Source: Hymenobacter sediminis
GTDB lineage: Bacteria; Bacteroidota; Bacteroidia; Cytophagales; Hymenobacteraceae
Reading direction: 5' to 3'
Length of the DNA: 64,000 bases
NCBI RefSeq assembly: GCF_003231285.1
Contig: NZ_QKNS01000008.1
Location: 186,001 to 250,000 of the forward strand
Position 1 is the first letter of the stretch. Each line of letters opens with the position of its first letter. A model generated the notes under the pieces. That model worked only from the letters and a program-made list of their open reading frames with translations, did no database searches and was not told the DNA's origin. Shown here in pieces: positions 8,257 to 16,602 of this stretch. The position numbers were made by a program, and so were the translations under genes.

Positions 8257-9579
8257 TTAGAGCGGTTGCAGCAGTGCGGCGGTTTCCAGGGCGCGGGCGG
8301 CGCGGTGCAGCAGGGGTAGCGCCAGCCCCGACTGCTCGGCTACGTCCAGCAGGCTGTGGCTACCGTCGGCGAGGTTGAGCAGCCAGAGCAGCGCCATCTG
8401 CCAGTCGGCGCCTTCTTGCCCGCCGCCTACCCCCTTGTATAACCCCCGACGGCCCAGCTGCGGCTCGCCGTAGGGGCTAAGGTTGCGGTAGGTGCGGTTG
8501 GCTTCCAGGGCGGCGCACAATGCTTCAGCCAGCTGCAGACTTTCGGTGAGCTGTTCGGGCCGCACAAAGTCTAGGTTATCGGCGGAGGTGTGGTACTCGG
8601 CAAACTCCCCGAAGGGCGTGCGCGAAAGGCAACCCACCGGCAGGTTAAACCCCGGCGAGCAGTACTGGCGCTCATCGTAGCCGTAGGGCAACCAGGGTCT
8701 TATCTCATGCGGCGCGCCAAACTCGCGTAGTACCAGCCAGGCGGCGCGGTCCACCTCGGCGGTAGCGCGGCGGCTTTGCTTGTAGGTAAAAGCACCGGGG
8801 CCGCCCAATAGCGTGAGCACCAGACCGTGCCGGATGTGCTGCACAGCTTCAGGGTTGCGGCTCAGCCACACAATAGAGCCAATAGTGCCCGGCCCCAGCA
8901 CCAGCCGGTAGGTGTAGCGGCGCGGCTGCCGGGCCAGTTCCTGCATCAAAAATACCGCCACTGCCAGCCCCGAAAGATTGTCATTGGCCAGGGACGGGTG
9001 ACAGCAGTGGCAGGAAAGCAACACCTCTTCCTCGGTAGTGCCGGGCAGCACCAATTCCCCGTAGGTTAGGGAGCCGGCCTCGTCCAGGGTGCTATCAATG
9101 CAGACTTCGTAATACTCATCCTGCAATTGCTCGCGCTGGTTTTGGTTCAGGCAGAAGCCCCAGTTGGGTTGGTAGTAGCTGGTGCGGTAGGGAATCAGGT
9201 CGGGCTGCTGGGGCAGGGAAAACAGGTGCTCTTCCAGCTCGGCCCTCGAAAACCAGCCCCGCACCGGCGTACTGTATTGCAGCACATGCAGGTTGTGCTT
9301 CTGGAAGTCGATGACCCGCTCGCCGGCCGCGTTTTTCACCCAGGCGTCGCGGATATTCCACTCGGAGGGCACGGTCCAGTCGAGAGCGGGAGTGCCACTA
9401 GGTACCTCGTGCACCTGTAATTCCGGCAGATGCTCTTGTACCACAGCCAGCGTTTCGCGCACCCCGTTGCCCGTGATGCTGCGGCAAATAGGATACAGCC
9501 GGGCCATGAGGGCATGCATAGCAGCTCCGGGAGTAGCCAGCGTTTGGGGCGGAGTAGCAGGTAGGGCAGCGGTTGGCAT
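8257..9579 (-). CDS. DUF4910 aminopeptidase-like protein
   Basis: A 440-residue protein of the DUF4910 (with DUF2172 insert) family, which has a zinc-peptidase fold plus a C-terminal winged helix. Visible are ICRSITGNGVRETL at the start, the DWTVPSEWNIRDAWVKN block, the metal-site segment SCHCCHPSLANDNLSGL, a second ligand region YGYDERQYCSPGFNLPVG, and EYHTSADN. Family members occur in LPS and capsule clusters. Their substrate is not established, and hydrolysis of an amide on a modified sugar is only a guess. It stops 16 bp before the aminotransferase gene and lies just downstream of the PIG-L fossil. Confidence 0.85.
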   Translation of the reverse strand: MPTAALPATPPQTLATPGAAMHALMARLYPICRSITGNGVRETLAVVQEHLPELQVHEVPSGTPALDWTVPSEWNIRDAWVKNAAGERVIDFQKHNLHVLQYSTPVRGWFSRAELEEHLFSLPQQPDLIPYRTSYYQPNWGFCLNQNQREQLQDEYYEVCIDSTLDEAGSLTYGELVLPGTTEEEVLLSCHCCHPSLANDNLSGLAVAVFLMQELARQPRRYTYRLVLGPGTIGSIVWLSRNPEAVQHIRHGLVLTLLGGPGAFTYKQSRRATAEVDRAAWLVLREFGAPHEIRPWLPYGYDERQYCSPGFNLPVGCLSRTPFGEFAEYHTSADNLDFVRPEQLTESLQLAEALCAALEANRTYRNLSPYGEPQLGRRGLYKGVGGGQEGADWQMALLWLLNLADGSHSLLDVAEQSGLALPLLHRAARALETAALLQPL

Positions 9580-9600
9580 CAGCGGCGGGGGTAGGAAAAA

Positions 9601-9865
9601 CTAGCCAAGCAGGAGCTTGCGAACGTGAAAAGCCTCAGCGTAGGCGGTAGCACTCTGGAAGGCAAGGCCCTGAAGGCTTCGTCGTCGTACCAGTGCCTGG
9701 CGGCATGGGCCGGGAAGCCTTTCCGCAGCAGCTGTAGCTTCTGGCTGAGCACCTCGGCGGACAGCTCCACGAAAGCCGCTGGGTTGCCCAAATCGCCGTT
9801 GTACTTCGGAACCTCGTATTCCAGGTCAGCTCCGAAACCAGACGGTAGTCCTGGTGCAAATCGTG
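9601..9865 (-). pseudogene. Decayed PIG-L family deacetylase (C-terminal remnant)
   Basis: Three out-of-frame pieces together match the C-terminal part of PIG-L (LmbE-type) sugar deacetylases of polysaccharide clusters. Reading the - strand from 9865: HDLHQDYRLVSELTWNT; then, after a shift and apparent loss of about seven codons, EYEVPKYNGDLGNPAAFVEL and on to HWYDDEAFRAL; then, after another shift, YAEAFHVRKLLLG with a stop at 9601-9603. The HDLHQDYR piece includes metal-binding histidines of the family. The N-terminal ~130 residues are missing. The gene position between the methyltransferase and the DUF4910 gene is where intact PIG-L genes are found in related clusters (recalled, not checked). 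It cannot make a functional enzyme. Confidence 0.8.
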
Positions 9866-9870
9866 CTGGC

Positions 9871-9926
9871 AGCCCCGGCTGCCCCTACCCTTATGTGTAG
9901 CCCCAACCGCCGCGGCAGCCGGGGCT
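9871..9926. repeat. Inverted repeat at the truncated end of the PIG-L fossil
   Basis: AGCCCCGGCTGCC (9871-9883) and GGCAGCCGGGGCT (9914-9926) form a 13-bp stem around a 30-nt loop. A nested alternative pairs GTAGCCCC with GGGGCTAC. It lies exactly where the deacetylase reading frame breaks off and just downstream of the methyltransferase stop. It could be the scar of a deletion or a weak terminator, but no T-run follows on either strand. Confidence 0.5.
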
Positions 9927-9933
9927 ACCCGCG

Positions 9934-11268
9934 CTATTCGTAAATCTGTACTTCCGGAATGGGCACCACAAAGCGGCCGCCCCAGGCCCGGATGTCCTGC
10001 ATCTGCTCCATAATTTCCTCGCGTAAGTTCCAGGGCAGAATCAGCACATAATCGGGCTGGGTCTGACGGATACGGTCGGGGTGGCAGATGGGAATGCGCG
10101 TGCCGGGCAGGAAGTTGCCCTGCTTGTGCGGGCTGACATCCACGGTATAGTCCAGAAAATCAGTTCGGATGCCGCAGTAATTCAACAGCGTGTTGCCCTT
10201 ACCGGGAGCCCCGTAGCCCACCACGGTTTTGCCGGCGCGTTTGGCATCAATCAGAAATTCCAAGAGCTTGCGCTTGGTTTCCTTGGCCTTTTCCTCGAAG
10301 TCGCTGTAGTACACCAGATCCGTGATGCCGGCGGCTAGCTCCCGGCTTCGCAGGGCCTCAACCTGCTTCGTTACGGGCCAGGCCGGGTTGGCAGCATGGC
10401 GGGCGAAAATGCGCAGGGAGCCCCCGTGGGTTGGCAGCTCTTCTACATCAAACAGAGTAAGGCTGTGGTGGGCAAAAATGCGCTCCACCGTGTAGAACGA
10501 CAGGTAGCTGAAGTGCTCGTGGTAGATGGTATCGAACTGGTTGCCCTCCATCAGGCGCAGCAGGTGCGGAAACTCCATGGTAATGACACCCTCCGGCTTG
10601 AGCAGAATGCGCATCCCAGCCACGAAGTCGTTGATGTTGGGAACGTGGGCCAGCACATTGTTGCCCAGCAGCAAATCGGCCTGCCCCGACAGCCCCGCCA
10701 CGTACCGGGCCGTTTCCGTCCCGAAAAAGCGCACCAGCGTGTTGATGCCCTTGGCCTGGGCGTGGCCGGCCACGTTGGTGGCCGGCTCAATGCCCAGCAC
10801 CGGAATGTCTTTCTCCACGAAGTACTGCAGCAGGTAACCGTCGTTGGAGGCCACTTCTACTACCAGGCTGTTGCTGTTCAACTTAAACCGCTCGGTGGCC
10901 ATATCGGTGTAGCGGCGGGCGTGGCGCAGCCAGGAGGCCGAGTACGATGAGAAGTAGGCGTAGTCGTTCTGGAAGATTTCCTCGGAGGTCACAAACTCAT
11001 CGAGCTGCACCAGAAAGCAGCTGCGGCACACGCGGGCATGCAGGGGGTAGAAGGCCTCGGCCCGGTTGAACTCGTGGGTGCGCACATGGTTCTGGCACAG
11101 CGGCGAGGTGCCCAGGTTCACGAACGTATAATCGAGCGGCGCCCCGCAGAACCGGCACGGGCTGGCAGGTGGTTCCAGGGGCTGAGGGGCCAGACCAAAC
11201 GGTTCGGGAAGTGACGGGCACTCGGCAGCTAATGCCCCGCTGAGAACGAATGAGGAAAGCTGTTCCAT
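9934..11268 (-). CDS. Sugar C-methyltransferase (TylCIII/NovU-type architecture)
   Basis: A 444-residue SAM-dependent methyltransferase with the three-part layout of NDP-hexose C-methyltransferases. The N-terminal zinc-binding domain (about residues 35-100) has two CxxC pairs (CRFC and CRSC). The central Rossmann methyltransferase has VVEVASNDGYLLQYF and LLLGNNVLAHVPNINDF. The C-terminal domain contains VGYGAPGKGNTLLNYCGI and YVLILPWNLREEI. Such enzymes put a methyl group on C3 of a 4-keto-6-deoxy NDP-sugar, giving branched-chain sugars. Together with rfbF and rfbC upstream this points to a C-methylated deoxyhexose. It ends 8 bp before an inverted repeat and is followed by the PIG-L fossil. 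Confidence 0.9.
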   Translation of the reverse strand: MEQLSSFVLSGALAAECPSLPEPFGLAPQPLEPPASPCRFCGAPLDYTFVNLGTSPLCQNHVRTHEFNRAEAFYPLHARVCRSCFLVQLDEFVTSEEIFQNDYAYFSSYSASWLRHARRYTDMATERFKLNSNSLVVEVASNDGYLLQYFVEKDIPVLGIEPATNVAGHAQAKGINTLVRFFGTETARYVAGLSGQADLLLGNNVLAHVPNINDFVAGMRILLKPEGVITMEFPHLLRLMEGNQFDTIYHEHFSYLSFYTVERIFAHHSLTLFDVEELPTHGGSLRIFARHAANPAWPVTKQVEALRSRELAAGITDLVYYSDFEEKAKETKRKLLEFLIDAKRAGKTVVGYGAPGKGNTLLNYCGIRTDFLDYTVDVSPHKQGNFLPGTRIPICHPDRIRQTQPDYVLILPWNLREEIMEQMQDIRAWGGRFVVPIPEVQIYE

Positions 11269-11315
11269 ACTAGAGGGGAGGAAAGGGCAGATAGGGCGGG
11301 GCGGTTTTCGGGCTT

Positions 11316-12662
11316 TTACACCGCGAAGGGGGTAGAAGCCGCCGACGGGCTTACCTGTTGACTGGTTTTCTGGAAATAAGCGGCTTGCTCTTGGCGCAGC
11401 TGGTCAATCAGCCGGCCTTCGGGCACTAGCACGTCATCATAAGTAAGTACTTGGTCCTTGGGCACATCGTGGCGCAGAATGCAGCCTTCGGCCACCCCAA
11501 TGGGTAGCAGGTTTTCGCGCTCCGCTACGTCGGCGTTTTCGGCCAGGCCGTAGGTGTGGTAATGCCCGATGCCGTCCAGCACCTGCCCGGCCAGCAGGGG
11601 TACCTTGGCGGCGGTTACCACCTCCACGCACATGGGTCCGGCCGGAGCCAGCGCCGCATCCTGGAACAGAACGGCCCGCGCTACCGTGGTGGGGGTTTCA
11701 AAGTGGCAGAGGTGGTAGGGCGTGTAGAAGCAGTACAGGGGGCCCGGACCCAGCTTGTAGAGCTTGAGGTAGTGCTGCTGCACGGGGTCATCAATGGTGC
11801 CCAGCACAAACACGCCGGGTCCGGGCTCCGCGCCCACTACGTAGTCTACAATGCCGGGGCCACCGCCTAGCAGCAGCTCGTGGGGGTACCATTCAGCGGC
11901 TTTCGTGATGGGCGTACCGGTTTCAACGGTGGGGCCCAGCATGCCCCGGCGGGCCACGCGCATGCCCAGGGCATTGGCAACTACGGCCTGCTCAAAGCTG
12001 ATTTTGCTGCCATCGGCAAAGCTGGTCACCATGCTAGGGTTTTGGCCCCACTGCCGGGCAAAGCCCTCCTGGGTAGTAGGGTTGCGGTAGGGGTCGTGGA
12101 GGCCTTTGATGTTGCCGCAGAGCACTGGCGTTACGCCCAGCCCCTTCACGAAGCGGGCTAAGTTTAGGGTTACACCCGGCTGGTCGCCGTCGGCTACGGA
12201 GTACACTACCCCGGCGCGGTCGGCGTACACTTTCAGAATGGGCCCCACGGTACCATCAAGCTCGGCATTTAGCAGGATGATGTGCTTGCCGTGCCGAATT
12301 GCTTCCAGCACTACATGCGCCCCGTGCTCCACGGCTCCCGTCACCTCAATAATTGCCTCAATACCAGCGGCCCGGCTAAGCAGCAAAGCATCGTCGGTGA
12401 TGGCGGGGCGGCCCTGGGCTACGCAGGCTTCCAACTGGGCCACCGAGCTTACTTCCGTTACATCGGCTACCCCTGCTTCGGCGTAAATAGCGCGGGCTTT
12501 TTCGGGCGTGCGGTTGGCAATGGCCACCAGCTCCATGCCGGGCACGTAGCAGCAAATCTGCCGGGCCACGCCCCGGGCCATAAACCCTGCCCCCACCATG
12601 GCCACCCGGATGGGCCGCCCTTCGCGCTGGCGCTGTTGCAATGCGGTATCGATGATGAGCAT
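11316..12662 (-). CDS. NAD(P)-dependent oxidoreductase with C-terminal SAF domain
   Basis: A 448-residue protein with an N-terminal Rossmann domain (VAMVGAGFMARGVARQI at about residues 20-36, AIANRTPEKA) like homoserine dehydrogenase/Gfo-Idh proteins, a middle domain (NIKGLHDPYRNPTTQEGFA), and a C-terminal SAF-like segment (IGVAEGCILRHDVPKDQVLTYDDV). It is probably a cytoplasmic dehydrogenase acting on a small polar substrate or sugar acid. The exact reaction is not known to me. Its fixed place between rfbC and the C-methyltransferase suggests a step in the same sugar pathway. The start ATG is 30 residues before the glycine motif. Confidence 0.82.
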   Translation of the reverse strand: MLIIDTALQQRQREGRPIRVAMVGAGFMARGVARQICCYVPGMELVAIANRTPEKARAIYAEAGVADVTEVSSVAQLEACVAQGRPAITDDALLLSRAAGIEAIIEVTGAVEHGAHVVLEAIRHGKHIILLNAELDGTVGPILKVYADRAGVVYSVADGDQPGVTLNLARFVKGLGVTPVLCGNIKGLHDPYRNPTTQEGFARQWGQNPSMVTSFADGSKISFEQAVVANALGMRVARRGMLGPTVETGTPITKAAEWYPHELLLGGGPGIVDYVVGAEPGPGVFVLGTIDDPVQQHYLKLYKLGPGPLYCFYTPYHLCHFETPTTVARAVLFQDAALAPAGPMCVEVVTAAKVPLLAGQVLDGIGHYHTYGLAENADVAERENLLPIGVAEGCILRHDVPKDQVLTYDDVLVPEGRLIDQLRQEQAAYFQKTSQQVSPSAASTPFAV

Positions 12663-12775
12663 ATTGTTTTACTTTAATAAGTACAGTTGACTGATTGTTT
12701 GCCTCTTGCGCAGCCAGAAACCTGCTCATCACCTACTGCTCCAACTTCCCGTGCGTCCGTTCTGGTTGCGGCTAC

Positions 12776-13330
12776 CTACCCCCCTACTACCTCTGGAACC
12801 CGCAACTGAAAGTCGGGGTGGCTCTGATCTTTCTCCGATACAAGGGTAGGCTCAATGGGCCACTGAATCCCGATGGCGGGGTCATTCCAGCGCAGGCCCC
12901 GCTCGAAGCCGGGCGCGTACTTAGCCGATACCTGATAGCACACATCGGTATTATCCTGAAGGGTAATGAAGCCGTGCGCGAAGCCTCCGGGCACAAACAG
13001 CATCCGGAACGAATCGGCGGTTAGCTCCACGCCCAGCCACTGCCCGTAGGTAGGCGATTCTTCACGCAGGTCCACTATCACGTCGTAGATGGCGCCGCGG
13101 GTACAGCGCACCAGCTTGGTTTCCTCGTGGGGGGCCAACTGTAAGTGCATGCCGCGCAGGGTACCACGCTTCGGGTTAGACGATACGTTGGCTTGCAGCG
13201 GCGGCATCAGAATGCCATGGGCCGCAAACTCATCGGCGCACCAGGAGCGGGCAAAAAAGCCGCGCTCATCGGCCATGCGGTCCACATCAATAATGAAGGC
13301 ACCGGGCAGCTCGGTTTCAGTGAAAATCAT
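12776..13330 (-). CDS. rfbC: dTDP-4-dehydrorhamnose 3,5-epimerase family protein
   Basis: A 184-residue cupin epimerase of normal length. Visible are the start TELPGAFIIDVDRMADERGFF, the catalytic histidine region KRGTLRGMHLQ, the VRCTRGAIYDVIVDLR strands, and FVPGGFAHGF. Here the NDP may be CDP rather than dTDP, because the neighbouring nucleotidyltransferase is RfbF; epimerases of CDP-sugar pathways look alike. It epimerises C3/C5 of a 4-keto-6-deoxy sugar. It lies 44 bp downstream of the SDR gene and in the same operon. Confidence 0.93.
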   Translation of the reverse strand: MIFTETELPGAFIIDVDRMADERGFFARSWCADEFAAHGILMPPLQANVSSNPKRGTLRGMHLQLAPHEETKLVRCTRGAIYDVIVDLREESPTYGQWLGVELTADSFRMLFVPGGFAHGFITLQDNTDVCYQVSAKYAPGFERGLRWNDPAIGIQWPIEPTLVSEKDQSHPDFQLRVPEVVGG

Positions 13331-13374
13331 AGGTTCAGGTGTTGGAGTTGGTTGGCAGAAGAAGGCAGGCGCGC

Positions 13375-14466
13375 TTACGCTACTACCGGCTGAGGTGCCG
13401 CTACGGGGCGGGCTACTGCGGTGCGCGCCCAGCTCAGGTCGTCGGCTAGCTCGTGGGTGTCGCGCAGGCTCGTGAGCACCCGCAGGCGCATTAGCTCCGA
13501 GGAGCGGAAAGCTGCATCGCGGAAGTTCATGCTCAGCAGTCCGTCGCGCAGCTCGTCAATGGTGTCTGCAAGGGTGCGGCGGGGCTGATGGGCCGGGGCC
13601 AGCTCGCGGTACAGGCTGAAATCGACCCGGTAGGAGCGTTTGTCGGGGGGGGCGCTGGGGTTCAGGCTAACCTTGGTGCCGGGCAGGGAGTCAGCCACGG
13701 CGTAGGCCAGCTCGCGCACCTGGTAATTCCACTGCTCCGAGCCAGTGTTGATGGCCAGGAAGTTGCCGCCTACCTCGGGGGTACGGCCCAAGGCCCACTC
13801 AATAGCCCGCGCCATATCCTGCACATGAATCAGGGGGCGCCAGGGCGTTCCGTCGCTCAGAATGCTGATTTCACCGGCGGCCACGGCCCCGGCCACAAAG
13901 TCATTTACTACCAAGTCCAGCCGCAGCCGGTCGCTCCAGCCGCAGGCGGTAGCAAAGCGCAGGCAAGTCACCACGAAGTTGTCGTCGGCCAGGGGGCGCA
14001 GGTCCAGCTCGGTCATCACCTTGGAGCGGGCGTAGGCCGTAAGGGGGTTTAGGTCGGAGGTTTCCGTTTTCGCACCTTCGCCGCCGGCCCCATACATGCT
14101 GCACGACGAGGCAAACACGAAGCTGCCTACCCCCGCCGCCTTGGCCTTACGAGCCAGTTCAATCCCGGCCAGGTAGTTGACATCCAGCGTCACTTGCTCG
14201 TAGGTCTGGCCCATGGGGTCGTTGCTGATGGCCGCTAGGTTCACTACCGCGTCCACGCCTTCCAGCAGGCCCTCGGGCAGGTGGCGGATGTCGCCGAAAA
14301 TCTGCTGATCCAGCCGCGACTCAGGCAGGCGGCGTGCACCTGTCAGGCAATGCGCAAAGTAGCCCATGTCATACCCAATCAGCTCGGCCTGCGGAAATTG
14401 CTGCCGCAGATGACGAACCACACCCGGGCCCACGTAGCCCATGTTACCAGTAATGAGAATACGCAT
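13375..14466 (-). CDS. NAD-dependent epimerase/dehydratase (extended SDR)
   Basis: The chosen ATG (14464-14466) directly precedes RILITGNMGYVGPGV, so the protein is 363 residues; the 31 codons upstream in frame look non-coding. The NAD motif is GNMGYVG. The extended-SDR signature includes NLAAISNDPMG, SSCSMYG and the YxxxK pair in TAYARSKVM. Family knowledge: nucleotide-sugar 4-epimerases or dehydratases. The locus has rfbF but no separate CDP-glucose 4,6-dehydratase (rfbG) in this window, so this protein either supplies that dehydration or acts later with rfbG elsewhere. I cannot decide which. Confidence 0.87.
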   Translation of the reverse strand: MRILITGNMGYVGPGVVRHLRQQFPQAELIGYDMGYFAHCLTGARRLPESRLDQQIFGDIRHLPEGLLEGVDAVVNLAAISNDPMGQTYEQVTLDVNYLAGIELARKAKAAGVGSFVFASSCSMYGAGGEGAKTETSDLNPLTAYARSKVMTELDLRPLADDNFVVTCLRFATACGWSDRLRLDLVVNDFVAGAVAAGEISILSDGTPWRPLIHVQDMARAIEWALGRTPEVGGNFLAINTGSEQWNYQVRELAYAVADSLPGTKVSLNPSAPPDKRSYRVDFSLYRELAPAHQPRRTLADTIDELRDGLLSMNFRDAAFRSSELMRLRVLTSLRDTHELADDLSWARTAVARPVAAPQPVVA

Positions 14467-14582
14467 ATAGTAGAGCAGTGAAATGGTGGGTTTGCAGTGC
14501 CTGCGGCACGAATTATTCAGGTAGTGCAAGTGGCGTGGTCTGACCATCAAACTCACCATTTCACCACCTCACTATTTCGCCA

Positions 14583-15473
14583 TCAATCGGCGGGCATGAT
14601 GGTGGGAGCAGCTACTCGCTCATTGAGTGAAGCCACTACCGGGGTAGCCAGGATGTCGGCTAGCACGGGGTCGGGCTCCGCCGATTCGGGGGTGTTGCTC
14701 CACACCTTCCACTGCGCTTTTCCCTGTTGCCACATTTCCTCCAGCATGTTCTTGTCGCGCAGGGTGTCCATGGGCTGCCAGAAACCCGTGTGACGGAAGG
14801 CAGCCAAGCGGCCTTCGTTGGCAAGACGCTCCAGTGGGGCCTTTTCCCACACCGTATCGTCGCCGTCTATGTAATCGAAAATGGCTGGCTCCAGTACAAA
14901 AAAGCCCCCGTTGATCCAGGGCGTTTCGCCACCCTCGGGCTTCTCAGTGAACCCCGAAACCAAGCTGCTGGTGTCTTGCAGGTTAAACACCCCAAAGCGG
15001 CCCGGCTGGCGCACGGCGGTAAGGGTAGCCAATGCGCCTTGCTGGCGATGGTAGCGCACGGCCTCCCGGATGTTCACGTCCCCTACCCCGTCGCCGTAGG
15101 TCAGGCAGAAGGTTTCGTTTTCCACGTACTCGCGTACCCGGCGTAGGCGCCCGCCGGTCATGGTTTCCTGGCCGGTATCTACCAGGGTCACAGTCCAGGG
15201 CTCGGCGTGGTTACGATGAATCTGCATCTCGTTGCGGTCCATGCGGAACGTTACATCGGAGTTGTGCAGAAAGTAATCCGAGAAGTACTGCTTGATCATG
15301 TGGCCCTTGTAGCCGCAGCAAATCACAAAGTCGCGGATGCCGTGGTGGGCATAAATCTTCATGATATGCCACAGAATCGGCCTACCCCCGATTTCTACCA
15401 TAGGCTTGGGCCGCACGCCACTTTCCTCGCTGATTCGGGTACCGTAGCCACCCGCCAGAATCACAGCTTTCAT
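14583..15473 (-). CDS. rfbF: Glucose-1-phosphate cytidylyltransferase
   Basis: Makes CDP-glucose from CTP and glucose-1-phosphate. The 297-residue protein starts at the ATG (15471-15473) before KAVILAGGYGTRISEES; the in-frame extension upstream is not conserved-looking. The nucleotidyltransferase signature GGYGTR..RPKPMVEIGG is complete, followed by TGQETMTGGRLRRV, the YGDGVGDV metal site, and INGGFFVLEP, all typical of RfbF rather than RmlA or GalU. It heads the CDP-sugar block of the operon and has a promoter-like element about 95 bp upstream. Confidence 0.95.
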   Translation of the reverse strand: MKAVILAGGYGTRISEESGVRPKPMVEIGGRPILWHIMKIYAHHGIRDFVICCGYKGHMIKQYFSDYFLHNSDVTFRMDRNEMQIHRNHAEPWTVTLVDTGQETMTGGRLRRVREYVENETFCLTYGDGVGDVNIREAVRYHRQQGALATLTAVRQPGRFGVFNLQDTSSLVSGFTEKPEGGETPWINGGFFVLEPAIFDYIDGDDTVWEKAPLERLANEGRLAAFRHTGFWQPMDTLRDKNMLEEMWQQGKAQWKVWSNTPESAEPDPVLADILATPVVASLNERVAAPTIMPAD

Positions 15474-15566
15474 ATGCTTCGGGTTGAAATAAGAAATCGG
15501 GAGAGAAGACAAAGAGAAGAGCTCAACCCGCAGTTGATGCACTGGCTATAGTGAGCTAAGGTTGTT

Positions 15567-15596
15567 GAAATATACCCTTATTTATAATGTTGTCAA
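15567..15596 (-). promoter_or_regulatory. Candidate promoter of the rfbF operon
   Basis: On the - strand, TTGACA (complement of 15591-15596) is followed after 19 nt (counted from the end of TTG) by TATATTTC (complement of 15567-15574), a 7/8 match to the Bacteroidota -7 box TAnnTTTG. It lies in an AT-rich island of ~140 bp between wecG and rfbF. Confidence 0.4.
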
Positions 15597-15667
15597 TATT
15601 CTTTATCAATATTTTTAAATAAAAGTAAAGTAAAGATAGATTTAATCCTGTCTATAGTTTATATCGT

Positions 15668-15711
15668 CCCGTCCTGCAGCTATTCGCAGGAAACTGCATT
15701 TTAGGGACGGG
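15668..15711 (-). terminator. Hairpin downstream of the WecG-type gene
   Basis: CCCGTCC (15668-15674) pairs with GGACGGG (15705-15711) and an inner TGCAG pairs with CTGCA. It lies 12 bp beyond the stop of the WecG-like gene. There is no clean T-run, so termination is uncertain. Confidence 0.3.
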
Positions 15712-15722
15712 CTTTGCTGTAA

Positions 15723-16505
15723 TTATGCTAACTGCTGGGGCGCATGACGACCGGCAAGCTGAGCGGCAGCACGCCGAGCAAGCAGATATACAAACCGGGT
15801 ATTAGTAACCAGATAGCGGCGCCAGAGCCGACGAGGCTCCAGCCACAGCCGATACGCCCACTCCAGCCAGAGCCGGCGGGCCCAGAGGGGTAGGCGAGGC
15901 TCCAGACCCGCGTACACCGGAAAGGCTTGCCCTACCCCCAGCATGCAGGCCTGAATGCGCCCCTGGTGAGCCGCCATCCACTTTTCCTGGCGCGGGCAGC
16001 CCAGCGCCACGAACACCAGATCAGGGTCGGCGGCGTTGATGGCGGCTACTTCGGCGGCGTCCTCCTCGGGAGTAAGCGTGCGGAAAGGCGGTGAGTGGGT
16101 GCCGGCTATACGCAGCTCCGGCAGTTCGCGCCGGGCGCGGGCCACCATGGCACTTAGCACTTCCTCAGTAGTACCGTAAAAATAAACCGACTGCCTACTG
16201 CGGGCGGCAGCCTCCAGCAGGGTAGGCAGCAGGTCCATGCCGGCTACCCGCGTTTGGGGCGCTGTAGCCGGGTTCAGCCAGTGCACGGCGGCGGCTACCG
16301 GGCTGCCATCGGGGGCCACCACAGCCGCGCCGCGCAAAATCTGCCGAAACTCGGCGTCGCGCTGGGCTTCTACCACCATGTGCACGTTGGCGAAGCACAC
16401 GTAAGCCGACGTTCGGGCCGCTCCCAGCTTCAGTATCGTAGCCACAAAATCAGCTACCGAGCCGGTTGAAATCCAGGAATCCAATACGGGTAGCTTTGGC
16501 AGCAT
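15723..16505 (-). CDS. WecG/TagA/CpsF family glycosyltransferase (GT26)
   Basis: A 260-residue GT26 protein. Visible motifs: CFANVHMVVEAQRDAEFR, the VVAPDGSPV substrate loop, VAGMDLLPTLLEAA, YFYGTTEEV, and DLVFVALGCPRQEKWM with GVGQAFPVYAG. Family members transfer ManNAcA, ManNAc or glucose to lipid-linked intermediates at the inner membrane face. The C-terminal WARRLWLEWAYRLWLEPRRL amphipathic helices match the membrane-binding tail of the family. It follows the initiating sugar-phosphate transferase by 97 bp and so probably adds the second sugar of the repeat unit. Confidence 0.92.
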   Translation of the reverse strand: MLPKLPVLDSWISTGSVADFVATILKLGAARTSAYVCFANVHMVVEAQRDAEFRQILRGAAVVAPDGSPVAAAVHWLNPATAPQTRVAGMDLLPTLLEAAARSRQSVYFYGTTEEVLSAMVARARRELPELRIAGTHSPPFRTLTPEEDAAEVAAINAADPDLVFVALGCPRQEKWMAAHQGRIQACMLGVGQAFPVYAGLEPRLPLWARRLWLEWAYRLWLEPRRLWRRYLVTNTRFVYLLARRAAAQLAGRHAPQQLA

Positions 16506-16602
16506 ATGGTCAGTTTATTATTCGGCTTGCGTGCAGGATGGGTGGTGCTCTTTTATAGTATCAGGTTCATGAGAGCCTTGAAAGCAAACCACTCTTTCAC
16601 CC

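Noticed and set aside
9871..9926. Intrinsic terminator of the methyltransferase gene
   Set aside because: Good stem but a 30-nt loop and no T-run on either strand; recorded as an inverted repeat only.
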